Counted from the first letter of the stretch, positions 20,554 through 33,800 are shown. The stretch is DNA of 64,000 nucleotides from Centaurea solstitialis (GCA_030169165.1 CM058040.1:17080622-17144621), one strand, 5' to 3'. Program-made: numbers and translations. Notes: a model not told the origin generated them from the sequence alone.

Positions 20554-22260
20554 GTAAGAACATAAAAAAAATCAATGCAACAATCAAAAGTTTATAATAC
20601 AAAAACCTATAGTACGTCAAAACCCAAAATCTGGAGAGGAAATAAACAAAACCTAAACCACCTTTGAACAAACGAAAATGCATTTCAAATCAAGTAATTA
20701 GAATTTGATGCTTTGCCTTTTGCGTTTGGTATTTCTTTCTCCACTTGCAATTTCTTCGACTAATCTCCTATTTCTACTTTAAAAGAGATGCACAAAAGAA
20801 CCCCTATTAGATCATGAGTTATACTCTCTAAATTACCTAAAACTATTTATCAGCTTTCCACTCCTTATTCAAAAGGGTATGGATTCATACACCCCACCCT
20901 ATGGATCACAACACACCATACCCTATAATATTTATATTTATTACATAGTATCTTTAAAAAAATACGTAGAAGTTTGAGCAATCATTTAATTGCTCCTCTC
21001 TCTCTCTAATATAATTCTTTTTTTTTCCTTTTTATTAATAAATACTAATAAAAATTAATGTATTATAATTATTATAAAAAATTTCAAATAAGTAAACTAG
21101 AAAGACAAATGTTTTGCTACTTATAAGAAATAATATATTGTTTATTATATAACTTTATAAATTTTAATAATGTGTATTTTAGCATATAATTTGCTTGTAT
21201 ATAATAGAATAAAACTTGTAGATACTGAATTATAGGTTATATATATATATATATATGTAGAAAAATAAAATAATAAGCTCATAAGCCCGATATAAAAATA
21301 GCACTAGTATACTACCTAGAAAATTGAATATTTAATATATATATATATATATATATTGTTGGAGAGGTTAAATCCTGTAAAACTATTTTATTAGTGAAAA
21401 TCCATGAGAACTGAGTAAAAAATAATTTTTAACAATTTTTTTCCATTAAATGTTAGAATTGATATATTGCTTCACATGTTTTTTTATTCATAAGGTGAGT
21501 ATCATCCATGAATTTGTTTCATAATATATATATATATATAAATTTTTATTTTTTAGTGAATGATATTTACATTATGAAAAAAAAATATATGTGTAACAAT
21601 AGTTAATATCATAGTATTTGATTAAAAAAATCCTTAAAAAATATTTTAGTTGGTTTTCAGTAATAAAATAGTTTTTATTTGATCAACACTCTATTGTTGG
21701 ATAGGAATATATATATATATATATATATACATTAATTTTTTATATCTAGTTAAAAAATCATCGTTATATTTCTATAAAAAAAAATTTAAATTAACTTATT
21801 ATTAGATTTTTAATTTATATATTTTTGATGTAATATTTATTTTAAGAAAAACTAAATAAATAAATGGTTTTTAAATGTGGCCAAAATTAGTTTTATAATG
21901 TGATTAATTGTTAAAATAAGATAACATAGAAGTTAGAGAAAAAGTTGAACATTAATTAAAAAAGCGTCAAAAAGTAGCATTTAATATGCAATAATTTAAG
22001 GGCTATATAGGGTAGAGTATTAGTAGGATGGGGTGTCTCCAACCCAATACATATGTTATATCCAACCCACTTTTATTTCATTAAATATTTAACTATTTCT
22101 AGGTGGCTTATTTAATGGCAACACGTTATTACTTGTTAGAGCCAAAACAATTTTTTATTGGACAAGATGGTAGGTCGTATTTAATAGCTTAATCTGTAGC
22201 TGATTAAATGCTTCAAAGTCAACACATGTTCCGTCCATCAAGCTTTACTCTTAATGAATA
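20554..22260. other. AT-rich intergenic region with TA microsatellites; no gene
   Basis: There are (TA)n runs near 21240, 21335, 21525 and 21710. Imperfectly matching CACCCCACCCTA-like (20896) and TAGGATGGGGTG-like (22024) blocks near the two ends may bound an old non-autonomous element, but a target duplication was not found. There is no supported ORF. Confidence 0.4.
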
Positions 22261-22269
22261 TAATATATA

Positions 22270-22500
22270 GTGGAAGGTTCACACGAAAAATATAATTTTT
22301 TAAGAAAACGCAAGGAGCAATATCAACCACTCATCTCGGTTAATAAATGCAGTTTTGACCGGTCCTCCCTTTAATAATCTCTACCCTCCCATGAATCGCG
22401 TTAATCCTCCATGATCACATCCACCGTAACCGCGAGATGAATGACTGAGATTGCTCCTCACTTTTTCTTAAATTTACATGCTTCTCGTTTGAACATTCCC
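22270..22500. mobile_element. Diverged member of the hairpin MITE family
   Basis: GAAGGTTCACACGAAAAAT at the left mirrors ATGCTTCTCGTTTGAACATTC at the right. The interior has the same TCTACCCTCCCATGAATCGCG block as the element at 22521-22764, in the opposite orientation. Confidence 0.6.
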
Positions 22501-22520
22501 ATATATATATATATATTTTA

Positions 22521-22764
22521 TAGGTTCAAATGCGAAGTGCTAAAAAAATACGAAGTAGAGAAGTGATCCCCACCACTCATCTGGTCAATAAAGGTGGCTT
22601 TGATCGGTTACGGTGGACGCGATCATGGGGGATTGACGCGATTCATGGGAGGGTAGAGATTATTAAAGGAGGGGACCCGGTCAAAGCCGCCTTTATTGAT
22701 CGGATGAGTGGTGGAGATCACTTCTCTACTTCTCATTTTTTTTAGCACTTCTCATTTGAACCTA
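22521..22764. mobile_element. Hairpin-type MITE (AGGTTCAAATG ends)
   Basis: Almost the whole element is an inverted repeat. TAGGTTCAAATG...AGAAGTGATC at the left pairs with GATCACTTCTC...CATTTGAACCTA at the right, and GGTCAATAAAGGTGGC pairs with the GCCGCCTTTATTGAT block. It is flanked by TA-rich sequence. A near-identical copy lies at 63326-63567. Confidence 0.75.
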
Positions 22765-22782
22765 ATACTATGTATATATATA

Positions 22783-23310
22783 GATGCCTTCTAGAGAGAA
22801 CCAAATAATTCCTAAAAACTTAAGGACCAATCTAAGCCTTTGATATAAAAATAGGTATAAAGGACATGATTATCATTTTTCAAAAAATGTTCGCATTCAT
22901 ATTATGAATATGAAACTTTATATTCATATTATGAAACTTTATATTCATCTTATGAATATGAAACTTCAGATTCATATTATGAATATGAAACTTCATATTC
23001 ATAATATGAAACTTTAGATTCATAATATGAAATTTCATATTCATCTTATGAATCTTCACTAAATGAAACTCATAATCATTCTATGAATCTTCGATTCACT
23101 AGATGAAACTTCATACTCACCTTATGAATCCAAAAATAATGTCTATTTACATGTAAATTCATCTTATGAATAAAAACATAAATTCACCTTATGAATACAA
23201 AACAAAATGTCCTTTTACATTTATATTCACCTAATGAATACAAAACCAAATGTCTATTTACATTTAAATTTACCTAATGAATCCAAACAAATGTATATTT
23301 ACAATTAAAT
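22783..23310. repeat. Degenerate tandem repeat built on TTCATATTATGAATATGAAAC
   Basis: From about 22905 to 23060, units of about 21 bases centred on the self-complementary TTCATATTATGAA recur about eight times and decay to the right into CTTATGAAT units. The left border carries CTAGAGAGAACCAAATAATT, similar to the edge of common short plant repeats (inference). Confidence 0.65.
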
Positions 23311-23440
23311 TTATCTAACCCTCCCATGAATCACGTCAATCCTCCGTGATCACGTCTACCGTAACCATGAGATGAGTGCCTGAGATTGCTCCTCGCGTTT
23401 TCTTAAATTGACATGCTTCTCGTTTGAACCATCCCCTATA
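23310..23440. mobile_element. Half copy of the hairpin MITE family
   Basis: It carries CCCTCCCATGAATCACGTCAA and ends CATGCTTCTCGTTTGAACC, matching the right half of 22270-22500. The left half is missing. Confidence 0.55.
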
Positions 23441-23681
23441 TATATAACTATATAATATAAATGAGTTATTGAGTTGCCACGTATCGCTCTCTCGTGAGCG
23501 AAAATCATTATTTTCCCACATAAAAGTGAACCTAGACGTAATTTAGACTTTCATTTAATTTATGCCTAATTGACTGACACGTGTCATCTCTATCTATTTA
23601 TTTTAAATATTAAAATTCTATCTAATTATTTGAAATATTAATAATTACTAACTAGAATATCTCTATCGCTGTTAAAGAAAC

Positions 23682-24410
23682 GTGTTTGAGACCTCCAAAC
23701 CACCACCGTTGTTGGCTGGGAACCCCAAACAAACCGTCAGCGCCTGCGACCCCAAACCACCATTGGTGCCGCCTGTGACCCACAAACCACCATTGCCGAT
23801 GCCTATGACCCCCACACCAACATCGGTGCCGCCTGCGACCCCCAAACAACTACCGCCGCCGACTGCAACCCCTAAACCACCACCACAGTCGTTTGGGACC
23901 CCAAACCACCGCCGCCTAAATCATCGTTTCCCTACCCCCTTTTACGTATACGTCATCGGTGGAGGTGTGGAAGCAGTGGTGGACTCAGGAAGCGGTGGCG
24001 TTGATTTTCATCAGCGAAGGTCTGGGACAGTGACGGGAGCACCGTGGTGGTGTTGTATGATTGTGGTTGTGGTTGTGATGGTTTTATGGTGGTTGCGTTT
24101 GTGGTGGTTTGATGGTGGTTGTGGTGGTGGTGGTTGTGGTGGTGGTGGTGATTTGTAGATGGTGGCGTTGTTTTGATGGTGGTTGTGGTGGTGGTGATTT
24201 GTAGATGGTGGTGGTGATTTGATGGTGGTTGTGGTGGTGGTGATTTGTAGATGGTGGTGGTGGTTTGATGGTGGTTGTGGTGGTGGTGATGTGTAGATGG
24301 TGGTGGTGGTGGTTTGGAGATGGTGGTAGGTGGTGGTGACAGTGGATGGTGACGGTGGTGGTGGGTGGTGGTGGTGGTGGGTGGTGGTGAGGGAAGGGGT
24401 TTAGGTGAGA
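23682..24410. repeat. CCACCR/GGTGGT low-complexity region with minisatellite
   Basis: The left part is rich in CCACC-type triplets and the right part in GGTGGT, giving a loose inverted structure like the interior of the foldback element at 13919. Between about 24110 and 24320 a unit of about 45-50 bases (GATGGTGGTTGTGGTGGTGG plus TGATTTGTAGATGG) repeats three to four times. Open frames here are Pro/Thr- or Val/Gly-only and are not accepted as genes. Confidence 0.6.
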
Positions 24411-24794
24411 GAGAGATTAATTTTCATTCTTACATTTCTTCTTTCATTTTAAACAAAATACCCTTAGTTAAGTTAGTTATTAATGGGATTAGTAAGCATG
24501 AACTAGATTCAAAGCAAAACATAAACTTCAGTGTACTATTTAAAGTTTAAAGATCAATTTTGTTGGTTTATGTAAATTTTAAGGATGAAAATTATAGTTT
24601 ACTCAAAAAGTTTTATTAGACATTATTTTTAAATTAACAATAAAGTTTATTAAAATATCCTACAAAATTATTGCATTGCTTATTATAGCTTACTAAAAGT
24701 CATAAAATATCCTAAAAACTTATTTCAATGCTTATTATACATGTCAAACGATGGATTATTTGTTTCAGTGAAGTTAAGTTTTATAAAATTAGTA

Positions 24795-25018
24795 GGGGTT
24801 GCTATTTGCACCCTTTAAAGTTGCACGCAGCAGTGGGCGGGCTGGCCAGCGGCTGCAGGAATTGAAGCCGGCGGGCTCAACAGGTTGGGTGTGCAATTGC
24901 CAAAGCCGGCGGGCTCAACACCTTTGAGGGTTGGCCACACCGCCAACGAACCCGTGAGTTGTGTGTTTGTTGTGTGTGTTGTGTGAGAGGGTTGAGAGGG
25001 TTGGGTAAGGGTGTATGG
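24795..25018. mobile_element. MITE related to the transposase-coding Harbinger element
   Basis: The 224 bases are flanked on both sides by TTAGTA (24789-24794 and 25019-25024), which includes a TTA target. The right end, inverted, is CCATACACCCTTACCCAACC followed by CTCTCAACC, close to the left end of the element at 17478. AAGCCGGCGGGCTCAACA occurs twice inside and resembles the other end of that element. Confidence 0.65.
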
Positions 25019-25541
25019 TTAGTAAGTCGTAGAGTGAAATTAGCCTTCCCCAATTAGTTAATTAAATGAAATTTTAATTAAATTCATGATCCGTCAAATA
25101 AGTATAAACCCATTTTTCTATTAAGCTAAGAGATAATGAATTTAATTAAAAATATTTTTTTGGTCAAATCTCTTAATAATTAACCCCTATAAAAAGATAC
25201 TATACATTGTGACGTTTTGATATTTTTAATTAATGTTCTGTAAACCAATTTTTTCAGTAACTTCCTAACAAATACTAAAATTAAAGTAGCTTTTTTTTTT
25301 TCAATCCCACAAAAGATTACGAGGGACGTTTAACTGATCCAATCTTGAATATTTTAAGGAAACAATTGTATGTTTGAAAGAAAATAACGCATCCGTTTCA
25401 CTGGTTTAAGAAACAAGAACACAAGACTCTCACTATTATCAATTTGCAACCAAAGAAGAAAAAAAAATCTGAAAACAGCAAGCATACATGAGACCAGTTG
25501 ACTTGCAACCAATTAGAGAAATTTGTAGAGACACAATTCGA

Positions 25542-25802
25542 TCAGACACCATCACCATGAGTCAAACCCCCGGCCGATGGTGGCTGGGTAATTATTCCAG
25601 GCTGAACCGACAAAGGCTGAGTATCAGAAATCTTTTGACGTCGATCTACATCTCCGTGCGACGGAGGTTTATCGGTAAAACGTTCTATTGGGCGTTGGAA
25701 AGATGACGGTTTCTTTGAGGTATTATTATTGTTGGAGGAAGTAGAAGTAGAAGTAGAATGCACAAACTTCCTGACGGCCGAGAGGGATGGAGGTCCAGAC
25801 AT
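25542..25802 (-). CDS. Small Ser/Pro-rich protein of unknown function
   Basis: An 86-residue ORF from ATG 25802. It has a Ser/Thr/Asn-rich N-terminal third, then a conserved part with DVDRRQKI, VQPGIIT and PPSAGGLTHG before TGA. I do not recognise the family. It is supported as real because the second copy (36044-36233) keeps the same frame and stop with mostly conservative or scattered changes. It lies about 2 kb downstream of the kinase-PP2 gene on the same strand, and that order is repeated in the duplicate. It has no signal peptide or membrane segment and is probably disordered. The first exon may be incomplete if an upstream intron exists. Confidence 0.55.
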   Translation of the reverse strand: MSGPPSLSAVRKFVHSTSTSTSSNNNNTSKKPSSFQRPIERFTDKPPSHGDVDRRQKISDTQPLSVQPGIITQPPSAGGLTHGDGV

Positions 25803-26142
25803 TTTTGAGAGATATTCGATTGAGGAAACGATTTCAAAGTGATTGGGGGAAGATGATGATTGATTCCCTTGTTATAGGATGGAAAACACGTCTTCTATCA
25901 AATATCTTTTAAATTAAAAAATAATTTAACAATGAATAATGTTTAATAAATTAAAAGTCTTGGTCGTCCTTTGTAAATTCCAGGTGCAAATACTAGCTTC
26001 CTTCCTAGAAACCCATATGACATTGATCGTATGTACTATTTTATTTTCATTATAATATTATGCCTCGAAATTTTCAACGTTATCTTGGTTTTACCAAATA
26101 AACTCCTCAAATTGCCTAAAAATGTTATCCTCGTTATAATAT

Positions 26143-26318
26143 AGGAATAGTCCTTGAGGTTGTTACTTTGTTTCAATTTTGTTCTCTCGAACTAACTTCT
26201 GTTAAATAGGCCAGTTAACTCAAGGGGTATTTTCGTCATTTCATATTTATTTGTTTTCAATTAATAAATAAATAAATATATAGATAAATGAGACCCACCA
26301 TCACACTCTCTCAATCAT

Positions 26319-26385
<67 letters not shown>

Positions 26386-27091
26386 TCATCATCTTCAAAC
26401 CACCACCACCATCTCCACCACACCCACCCACCACCACCACCAACACCCACCACCATCCACCACCACAAACACCCACCACCACCAAGACCGCCCACCGCTC
26501 AACACCCACAACCACCACCACCACCACCAAAACCCCCAACTTCGATCTTCTTCTACACTTCCGAACCTGCAACTCCGATCACTGACGAACACCAGATTGC
26601 TACTGTAACTCTCAAGCCACCACCAACCTGCAACTCCGACCACCGGCGAAGTGTTTTTCCGATGCGCTCAACCAAGTCATGTACCACCGGCGAACTCCAA
26701 CAACCCATCACCGCAACCCAATCGAACCAACTACAAACTGTAAAAAGTCTTTCTGGTTTCAGATCTGAGCAGCGGTGGCATAACCGAAAATCGTCTCTAT
26801 GGTCCACGTCTTCAATCGGTGACGGCGGAGGCTGTTGTTGCAGGTTGTCGGTCTCAGATCTAAAGGTGGGTGGCGACGATCTGATCTGAAGGTGGTGGTT
26901 GTGTGCCGGAAAAACAAGGAAGGCTTTGGTGGCCGGAGTTTGCAGGTTTACGGTGGCTTTGGCGGTGATGCTCTCGCCGGTGATGTTTTGGTCGGTAAAA
27001 GGAAGAAGAAAAGAAGATGAAAAGAAGGGAGGTAGGTGGTTGGTGGGTGGGTGGGGTGGTGGATTTGAAGATGATGAAGAAGAAAGAGAGA

Positions 27092-27180
<89 letters not shown>

Positions 27181-27415
27181 ATGCTTGTGAGAGAGTGATG
27201 GTGGGTCCCATTTATCTATATATCTATTTATTTATTAATTGAAAACAAATAAATATGAATAGGACGAAAATACCCCTTGAGTTAACTGACCTATTTAACA
27301 GAAGTTAGTTCGAGTGACCAAAATTGAAACAAAGTGGCAACCTCGGGGACTATTCCTGATATTAGTTTGTTTTAGGGACCAAGGTTGAAAAAGGTGACCA
27401 AAGGTGTAATTCACT
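26143..27415. mobile_element. Mutator-like element with long inverted repeats and GA/CT tracts
   Basis: The left arm (about 26143-26400) and right arm (about 27060-27360) are inverted copies: GGAATAGTCCTTGAGGTTG, TTAACTCAAGGGGTATTTTCG and GACCCACCATCACACTCTCTC recur inverted, followed by (CT)n at 26321-26381 facing (GA)n at 27083-27176. The right terminus, inverted, reads GAGTGAATTACACCTTTGG, like the Mutator-type end at 38552. The left terminus is eroded. The interior has CACCAC repeats and short GC-rich, exon-like stretches (26560-27000) without a continuous frame. Confidence 0.6.
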
Positions 27416-27823
27416 CTTATGTCTATTATAATTATAATTATATCATTTATACGATTATATTTGTCACATCTTGATAATAGTTAAAAGTATACATTAGTAA
27501 CTAAATAGACAAGATTAAATGTATTTTGACAAAAATAAATACTTACAAACTTACAATTATAATCTTAACGGATATCCATTAAATAGATTAAACACACTAG
27601 CTTATTATACATGTGCTAAAAAATAGGTATATATAAGTTGATCCCTTTTGGCTATCACTACAAACATACAAATATAACATTATAACATTATAACGTGAAA
27701 GGTTTAGTTTCACACCTTCCCCGGTCAATCGACACTTGGCACTAAAGAACAACACTTTATACAACTCAAAAGTAAAATTAAAATATTTAAACATAACGAG
27801 GTTGATATATTGTGAAATACATT

Positions 27824-30800
27824 CTACATTGGCCGAACCTCCAAACCAAATGCAATAAGGCCCGACATAGTTCCCTCATAAGCTATCAGTTTCACATTCA
27901 TAGGTATACAATTCTTTCTACAATTATAATTTGAGTTGAATTTCCACACAATAACCTCCATGAATCCATCTGCCCTTTGTTTTGGAACCCAAATAGTATC
28001 ATGTTGATCCAAATGGTTTGGGGATCGAAAGAAAAGAAACTTGGTCTCTTTATTTTTCCAATGGAGTATATCGCGTACTCTCACAGGACAATGCAACCCA
28101 TCACAATTTTCTGAAAGCTTGAACACAAGGTAACATACATAATCTGTATCGGGTAACAACATTTGACATTCAATCTTCCATTTAATATGAAATACTTGTT
28201 GCGGTAAAAGCTCAATCACCTCCTCAGATCTGCATGTACTAAAGATTATGTGATTACAAACTTTCTAAACATTACATAAATAAAATTCCAACTATTTGAG
28301 TAACTTAGCTCAACATTAGGAAAAGTTGAATGGCTAGTATGTGTAAGAGTAAAATATTTGATCAAAAAAACAAACGTGAATTCCACTGACCGGTTTAAAT
28401 CAAAAAGCTTCTCATTTGAAGAGGTATACAGAACTTCCTTTGCCGAAATCTTAAATATTTTCTTTGTGTTAACTTTGTCCAGCAAGATTAACTGTTCACA
28501 AAAACGTTGAGAGAAATTATAAGAAATATATATTTTAATTCACCTAAAGATAAAGTTTGTTAGATATATGAAAAACCTTTTCACCATAGTCACAGTTTTT
28601 GGATATGTTCGATGTTTCTTCACAATTATTTGGTAATTGGTGCACCAAATCCGTCTTTGAGTTTGAAACCTTTTCTAACATCTTGATTTCTTCATGTTTC
28701 GCCTGCATAAAAAGTGTAAGAAGATGTCATAAACTTTATCTCAAACATGAAAATGCTGCCAAAGCATCTACAAGACCAATTGTAAAATACACACAAAAAA
28801 ATGTAGAATGAACCAAATAGTATTTTCAAACTTGCGTTATCAATGGCTTGACACTCGATGCCTTCCACATATATGGCACCACTTCCAGAATAGCATCGTG
28901 AAACGCTTTCTAGTAGAACCTCAAAATCGTTATCTCCTTTCTGAGTTGGGAATCGACATAATTCAATCATCATCCACCCGTCTTCTCTCCAGGTAGCAAA
29001 ATATGAATGTAAGGTTTCATTTCCTTGTTTGTACTTTAGGTTCACATACATTCTTTTAGCTGAAGATTTTCTAGGACTGGAATATCTGAAGACCAGATGT
29101 ACCCGGTAATTGATGCCTAGAGATAAAGATTGAGTTCTTATCTTGATTCGGATATTCAGATTCAAAACATCTGACATCAGTGCAACTTTGTGAAACCTAC
29201 ACATGTTATAAGATGGTCAAATCTAAAATGTCATAGCCTCTTCTCTACGTACAAATGACTAGTACTACACAATATACACGAACACACAAAAAGAGAAAGA
29301 TCAAGAAACCTTGATTCTGGAACATGTCCCCAGCAATGTGACCGAGAGTTCTTGTATGTGAACATCGTTGACGATATCATTTCGATTCTTTCTCCATCAT
29401 TGCTGAGCGAAAACCACTGTCATATACAGCAAGGAAAAGATGGCACAAGTCAATGTATCTTTTTAACCACACCTTCAGGGAGAGGGGGGGGGGGGGGTAC
29501 GTATTCAAGTCTCATCAAATGTAGATAAAAAGTATGTAACTTTAATTTGTTGCATATAAATATCATATAATTCAAAAACCAACTCATCAACCATGTTTTC
29601 CTTTGTGATGCAGCTGAAAGCAAAAACAAAAAAGATACTAAAATGAGTTACTTAATTACCTTTTTGCCCTTTTGAAGGAGGATTCCTTTGGAGCGGAGTA
29701 TGTTGTAGAGACCCTTTTTGGTTTCCATGTACATCACAGGAGACTTTGACATATTAAGTATTTGTTTATAGTCTCTAGGCAATTTGGGCTCCCATATTTC
29801 ATAATCCTCCTACATAACATATTAGTTAGACATTAAAAAGAACATATATCTTATATATAGGGAATCACATATTTATCTACACGAATATAAAGATTGGTTT
29901 AGATTAGATTTTAGATATGGATAATTTTAGATACATTTTGGTTTCAAATTGTGAATGAACTTTGGATTCAATTTGTGTGTGGCTTTACAATATATTGCGT
30001 ATGTAGTCCGAATAAAAAACCGAAAATACAGAATTTTTGTGATAAAAGCTTATAAGAGTTTCTGTGGGAATTGACCTCGTATTGCTAATCATATATAATG
30101 TTTTAGATAAGGCAGGGGCGGACCTAAAGAAGTCAAACAGAGTACCATTTAACATTCTACTAGTTTTCCATATACAATTCTGATGTCACAACTGTACGCA
30201 TGTCGCAATGTACACAAAGTTTGATATCAACATAATGATCAATACTTCGGGAGGAAGACTTGAAACATTAACATATGGGAAATATGTTATAACACAAGAG
30301 GGGATTTCTATAGAAGCCAATCTAGCAGTGTGCATGCTACTAGCTATCTTACAAGAAGAGGCCTTTTAGTCCCTATTATATTGATTAAATTGGCTCTCCA
30401 TCTTGGTGAGGAACACCAAATATATTTCACTGCCTTCCATGATACGCATATTCTAGTTTCGATCTGTGAGTCCCAAATAGAATGAGAATGAAAGATGGAG
30501 AGAAACTAAAGCTAATGATTAAGCATTAATGAACAATAATGGTGAGAATGTTGGTAAAAGGATGTAGAAGACAATATGAATAACTAGAGAATATCTTGGG
30601 ATTGCTTCTCAATAATAGTAGGCTACCAACATCTACCCAAAACCCTAGGCTATAGCATTGTTTATATAGCACAAGGTATATGGAAATTACAAGACAAGCC
30701 CTTAGAGTCTATGACTCTTTACAAAAGAGGGCAAACATAAACTAAAGCAAATACTAGATAAAGGAAAATACAGGATAGACCCTTGACTTCTTCACAATCT

Positions 30801-33800
30801 CAAAGTAGGGTCTAACACGATCATTCATTGAAATGAAGAAAATGCAGCAAAATTATGAAAAACTCACTTGGAATTCCAATGCTTTCTTCAGTTGTTCTAC
30901 CACCTCCCCTGCTGTTGGTCGTTTCTGTCTTGTTAGATGCAAGCATTGATACGCAATCTCTAGAAATGTATTCAATGATTCAGGCACAATTTGTTGCTCT
31001 ATACCCTTAAACACAATCTCATCAAATGTTCCTTTGCTAATATAATCTTGAACAAAATCATCAAGATATTGGCCTTTATCATTCCAGATTTCGGACGTCA
31101 ATCTGCCGCACACCATCTCAAATAATACTACACCAAGTGAGTATATATCAGATTCTTTGGTTAAAAAACCCAATTCCCTACAATAGCCAGGTGTGCCTAT
31201 AACCTCGTCGATGACATGGTCCATTTTCTTATTTACTGGATCAATTAAGGATAACCCAAAGTCGGAAATTTTTGCTTCCCAATCACCATTTAGTAGAATG
31301 CTAGCACTTTTGATGTCTCTATGTATAACCACTTCTTCTTTTAGAAGATCCCCATGAAGGAAATCCAACCCGCTTGCGACATCAATGCATATCTTAAGCC
31401 GTTTCGTCCATCCAAGAGAAACATTGTTCAAATGCATATCAAGACTTCCTATAGACTCATGGTCATAAACAATGATTTTTTCATTCATTTCCTTACAATA
31501 GCCTAGAAGACCAACAACATTTTCATTCTTGAGCTTGACAAGAATTTTAATCTCTGCCAAAAAGCAATCTTCTTGAGCTGATATCCTCAATCGCTTTGCA
31601 ATAACAGTCTTACGCCCATTATCATACTGAACTTGTCCTTTGTATGCCTTCCCAAATGCTCCTTGTATAATACAATTGTCATCACTGAAATTGTTTGTGC
31701 CCGACTTTATCTCATCAAGTGGAAATCTGAAGTTGTCCTTACGATTTTCCTGTGAATATGAGACATTCATCAACTTAAAAACTCAGAAACAAATTAATAT
31801 CCCCTTCAGTTTTATCTTGGCTGTAAGTTGAAAAAAATCTATATTTGATGTGAATGGTAAATTTTAACAAATTCATAGTTAGAGGTATGAGTTATAAGTC
31901 TATGAATATAAAAGACAAGTTTGTGCATAATTATGCATTTGAAACTAACATTATTATAGATATGGTGAAGGAGTATGTGAAAGCACACTACGTACTTAAT
32001 TACTTCTAGGAATCAAGGGTATCAAGAAAAAGAAAAGATATGTTATATTTTTGAAGCATCGACTTACTTGAAAGTTTAAAGCGGTCTCAAGTTCCTTGAT
32101 GACGACATCTATTGTTGGACGCTCGAATTGAGTTTCTGCCAGACATCCATATGCCATTTTTGAAAATGTATCCAAAGAATCTTGATTTGGGCCTTTGCTT
32201 AAAGTAGAAATGAGTTCATCAACTTCTCTCATTGTAGGATCTACCAATTCTTTCAGTGTTCCATCTCTAAAGTGTCCCCTAGCAACGGATGCAAGCCCTT
32301 TGTCATTGTGTGCAAGGTAAATTGAATCATAGGCCAACCGCCCAGATAGAATCTCAAATAGGACTACTCCAAAAGAGTAAATATCTGATGCTTTTTTCAA
32401 TTTACCCGTCTCCAAATATTCTGGATCCAAGTACACTGACGTGCCTGCAATATTATTTGTATTGATAGTGCTTGCATGTTGATTCATAGGGTGGAACTTG
32501 GAGAGCCCAAAGTCGGCAATCTTCGCATTCCACCTTTCACCCAACAAAATGTTTGCGCTTTTTATATCTCGATGAATTATTCTTGGTTTGTCCTCTGTGT
32601 TGTTGTGAAGGTAATTCAATCCGAGTGCAATATCAAGGCAAATTCGTATGCGTTGTGCCCAAGTAAGATTAGTTTTCTTATCGGTACTGCTTCCCAGATA
32701 ATCATCCAGGCTTCGTTGAGAAGCATATTCATAGACAAGAATCCTCTCGGGACCTTCATGTGAAAAACCAAGAAGAGAGATTATGTTAGGATGCTCACAT
32801 ATACTAAGCATTTCGAGTTCTATAAAGAACCCTTGTTCTCCATGATCATTTTCTGCATTGGAGATGCGCTTTATAGCTACGATGCCTCGTGTTTTGGGTA
32901 TTTCACTTTTATTCTCCCCTTCCAATAACAATTTCTTTTTATCGAAATGTTCAAGTTCTGCCTTGTAGACTGTACCATATGCACCTGACCCGATACAATA
33001 TTCTTTGGCAAAATTCTTGGTGGACGAAATTATATCGTCGAGTTGAATCTTCAAGCATTCCAACTTTTTACACGAGAAAGGGAGTGTTGCAACCTATATG
33101 CATATATGGTAGTAATCATGATAAATAAACAAACTAATTAAAATGGACAAGAGGTTTAGTTTATTATCCTAGCTACTTGTTGTATGGGTGAAAAGTCATT
33201 TTTCCTTACCAGAATCTCCTCTAAACTAAACGAAATTAATTTCTTCAATTGGTAAATGAGAAATAACTTAATATAGAGAAAGATGAAACAAAGAAAGAAT
33301 TAATTATAAAGTCAAAAGGATGGCCTTACAGCTGCTTTTTCATGTTCTAACTGAAGTGCCAATGCTCTCTCAAGATCTCTCAAAATACCATCATCAATCT
33401 TATCCACTGTTCCTTCCCAGCAGTCAATAACTGTTTTTGAGAAGATGGTCACTGATTGTCCGTGCATTTGTTTCCATAGATTAGGATCGATGATCTGATC
33501 CAATGTTCCCCGCATATAGTGGCTTCTAATTTTATCTAGAGATGGACTTATCATCTTCTTTCTATCACAAAGGACTTCAAACAATAGCATGCCAAAACTT
33601 TCTAAGACACTATGCCTCCAACCGGAAGAAGTAGCAAGCAACTTGGGTTCCCAATCTTTATCTAATAGAATTTTACAACTTCTGATGTTACCGACTGTGA
33701 TCCTCGTGCCAGAGCGTATCGCATTTGCAAGAGTGACACATATGCGTAATCTTTGTACCCATGTGAAGGTCGGGTAGGGTAGATGTTTGTCAAGAGTTCC

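Noticed and set aside
20870..22070. Possible transposon bounded by CACCCCACCCTA-like ends
   Set aside because: Ends match only loosely and no target duplication was found; left as a remark in the AT-rich region.
23682..24158. 158-codon Pro/Thr-rich frame
   Set aside because: Low-complexity triplet repeats changing to Val/Gly/Trp on the far side; no domain and no duplicate support.
26288..27211. Open frames with long Leu-Ser or Arg-Glu runs
   Set aside because: They are translations of (CT)n and (GA)n microsatellites and CACCAC repeats.
29485..29500. Run of about 15 G as a possible G-quadruplex
   Set aside because: A single homopolymer in an intron without further G-tracts; may vary or be a sequencing artefact.
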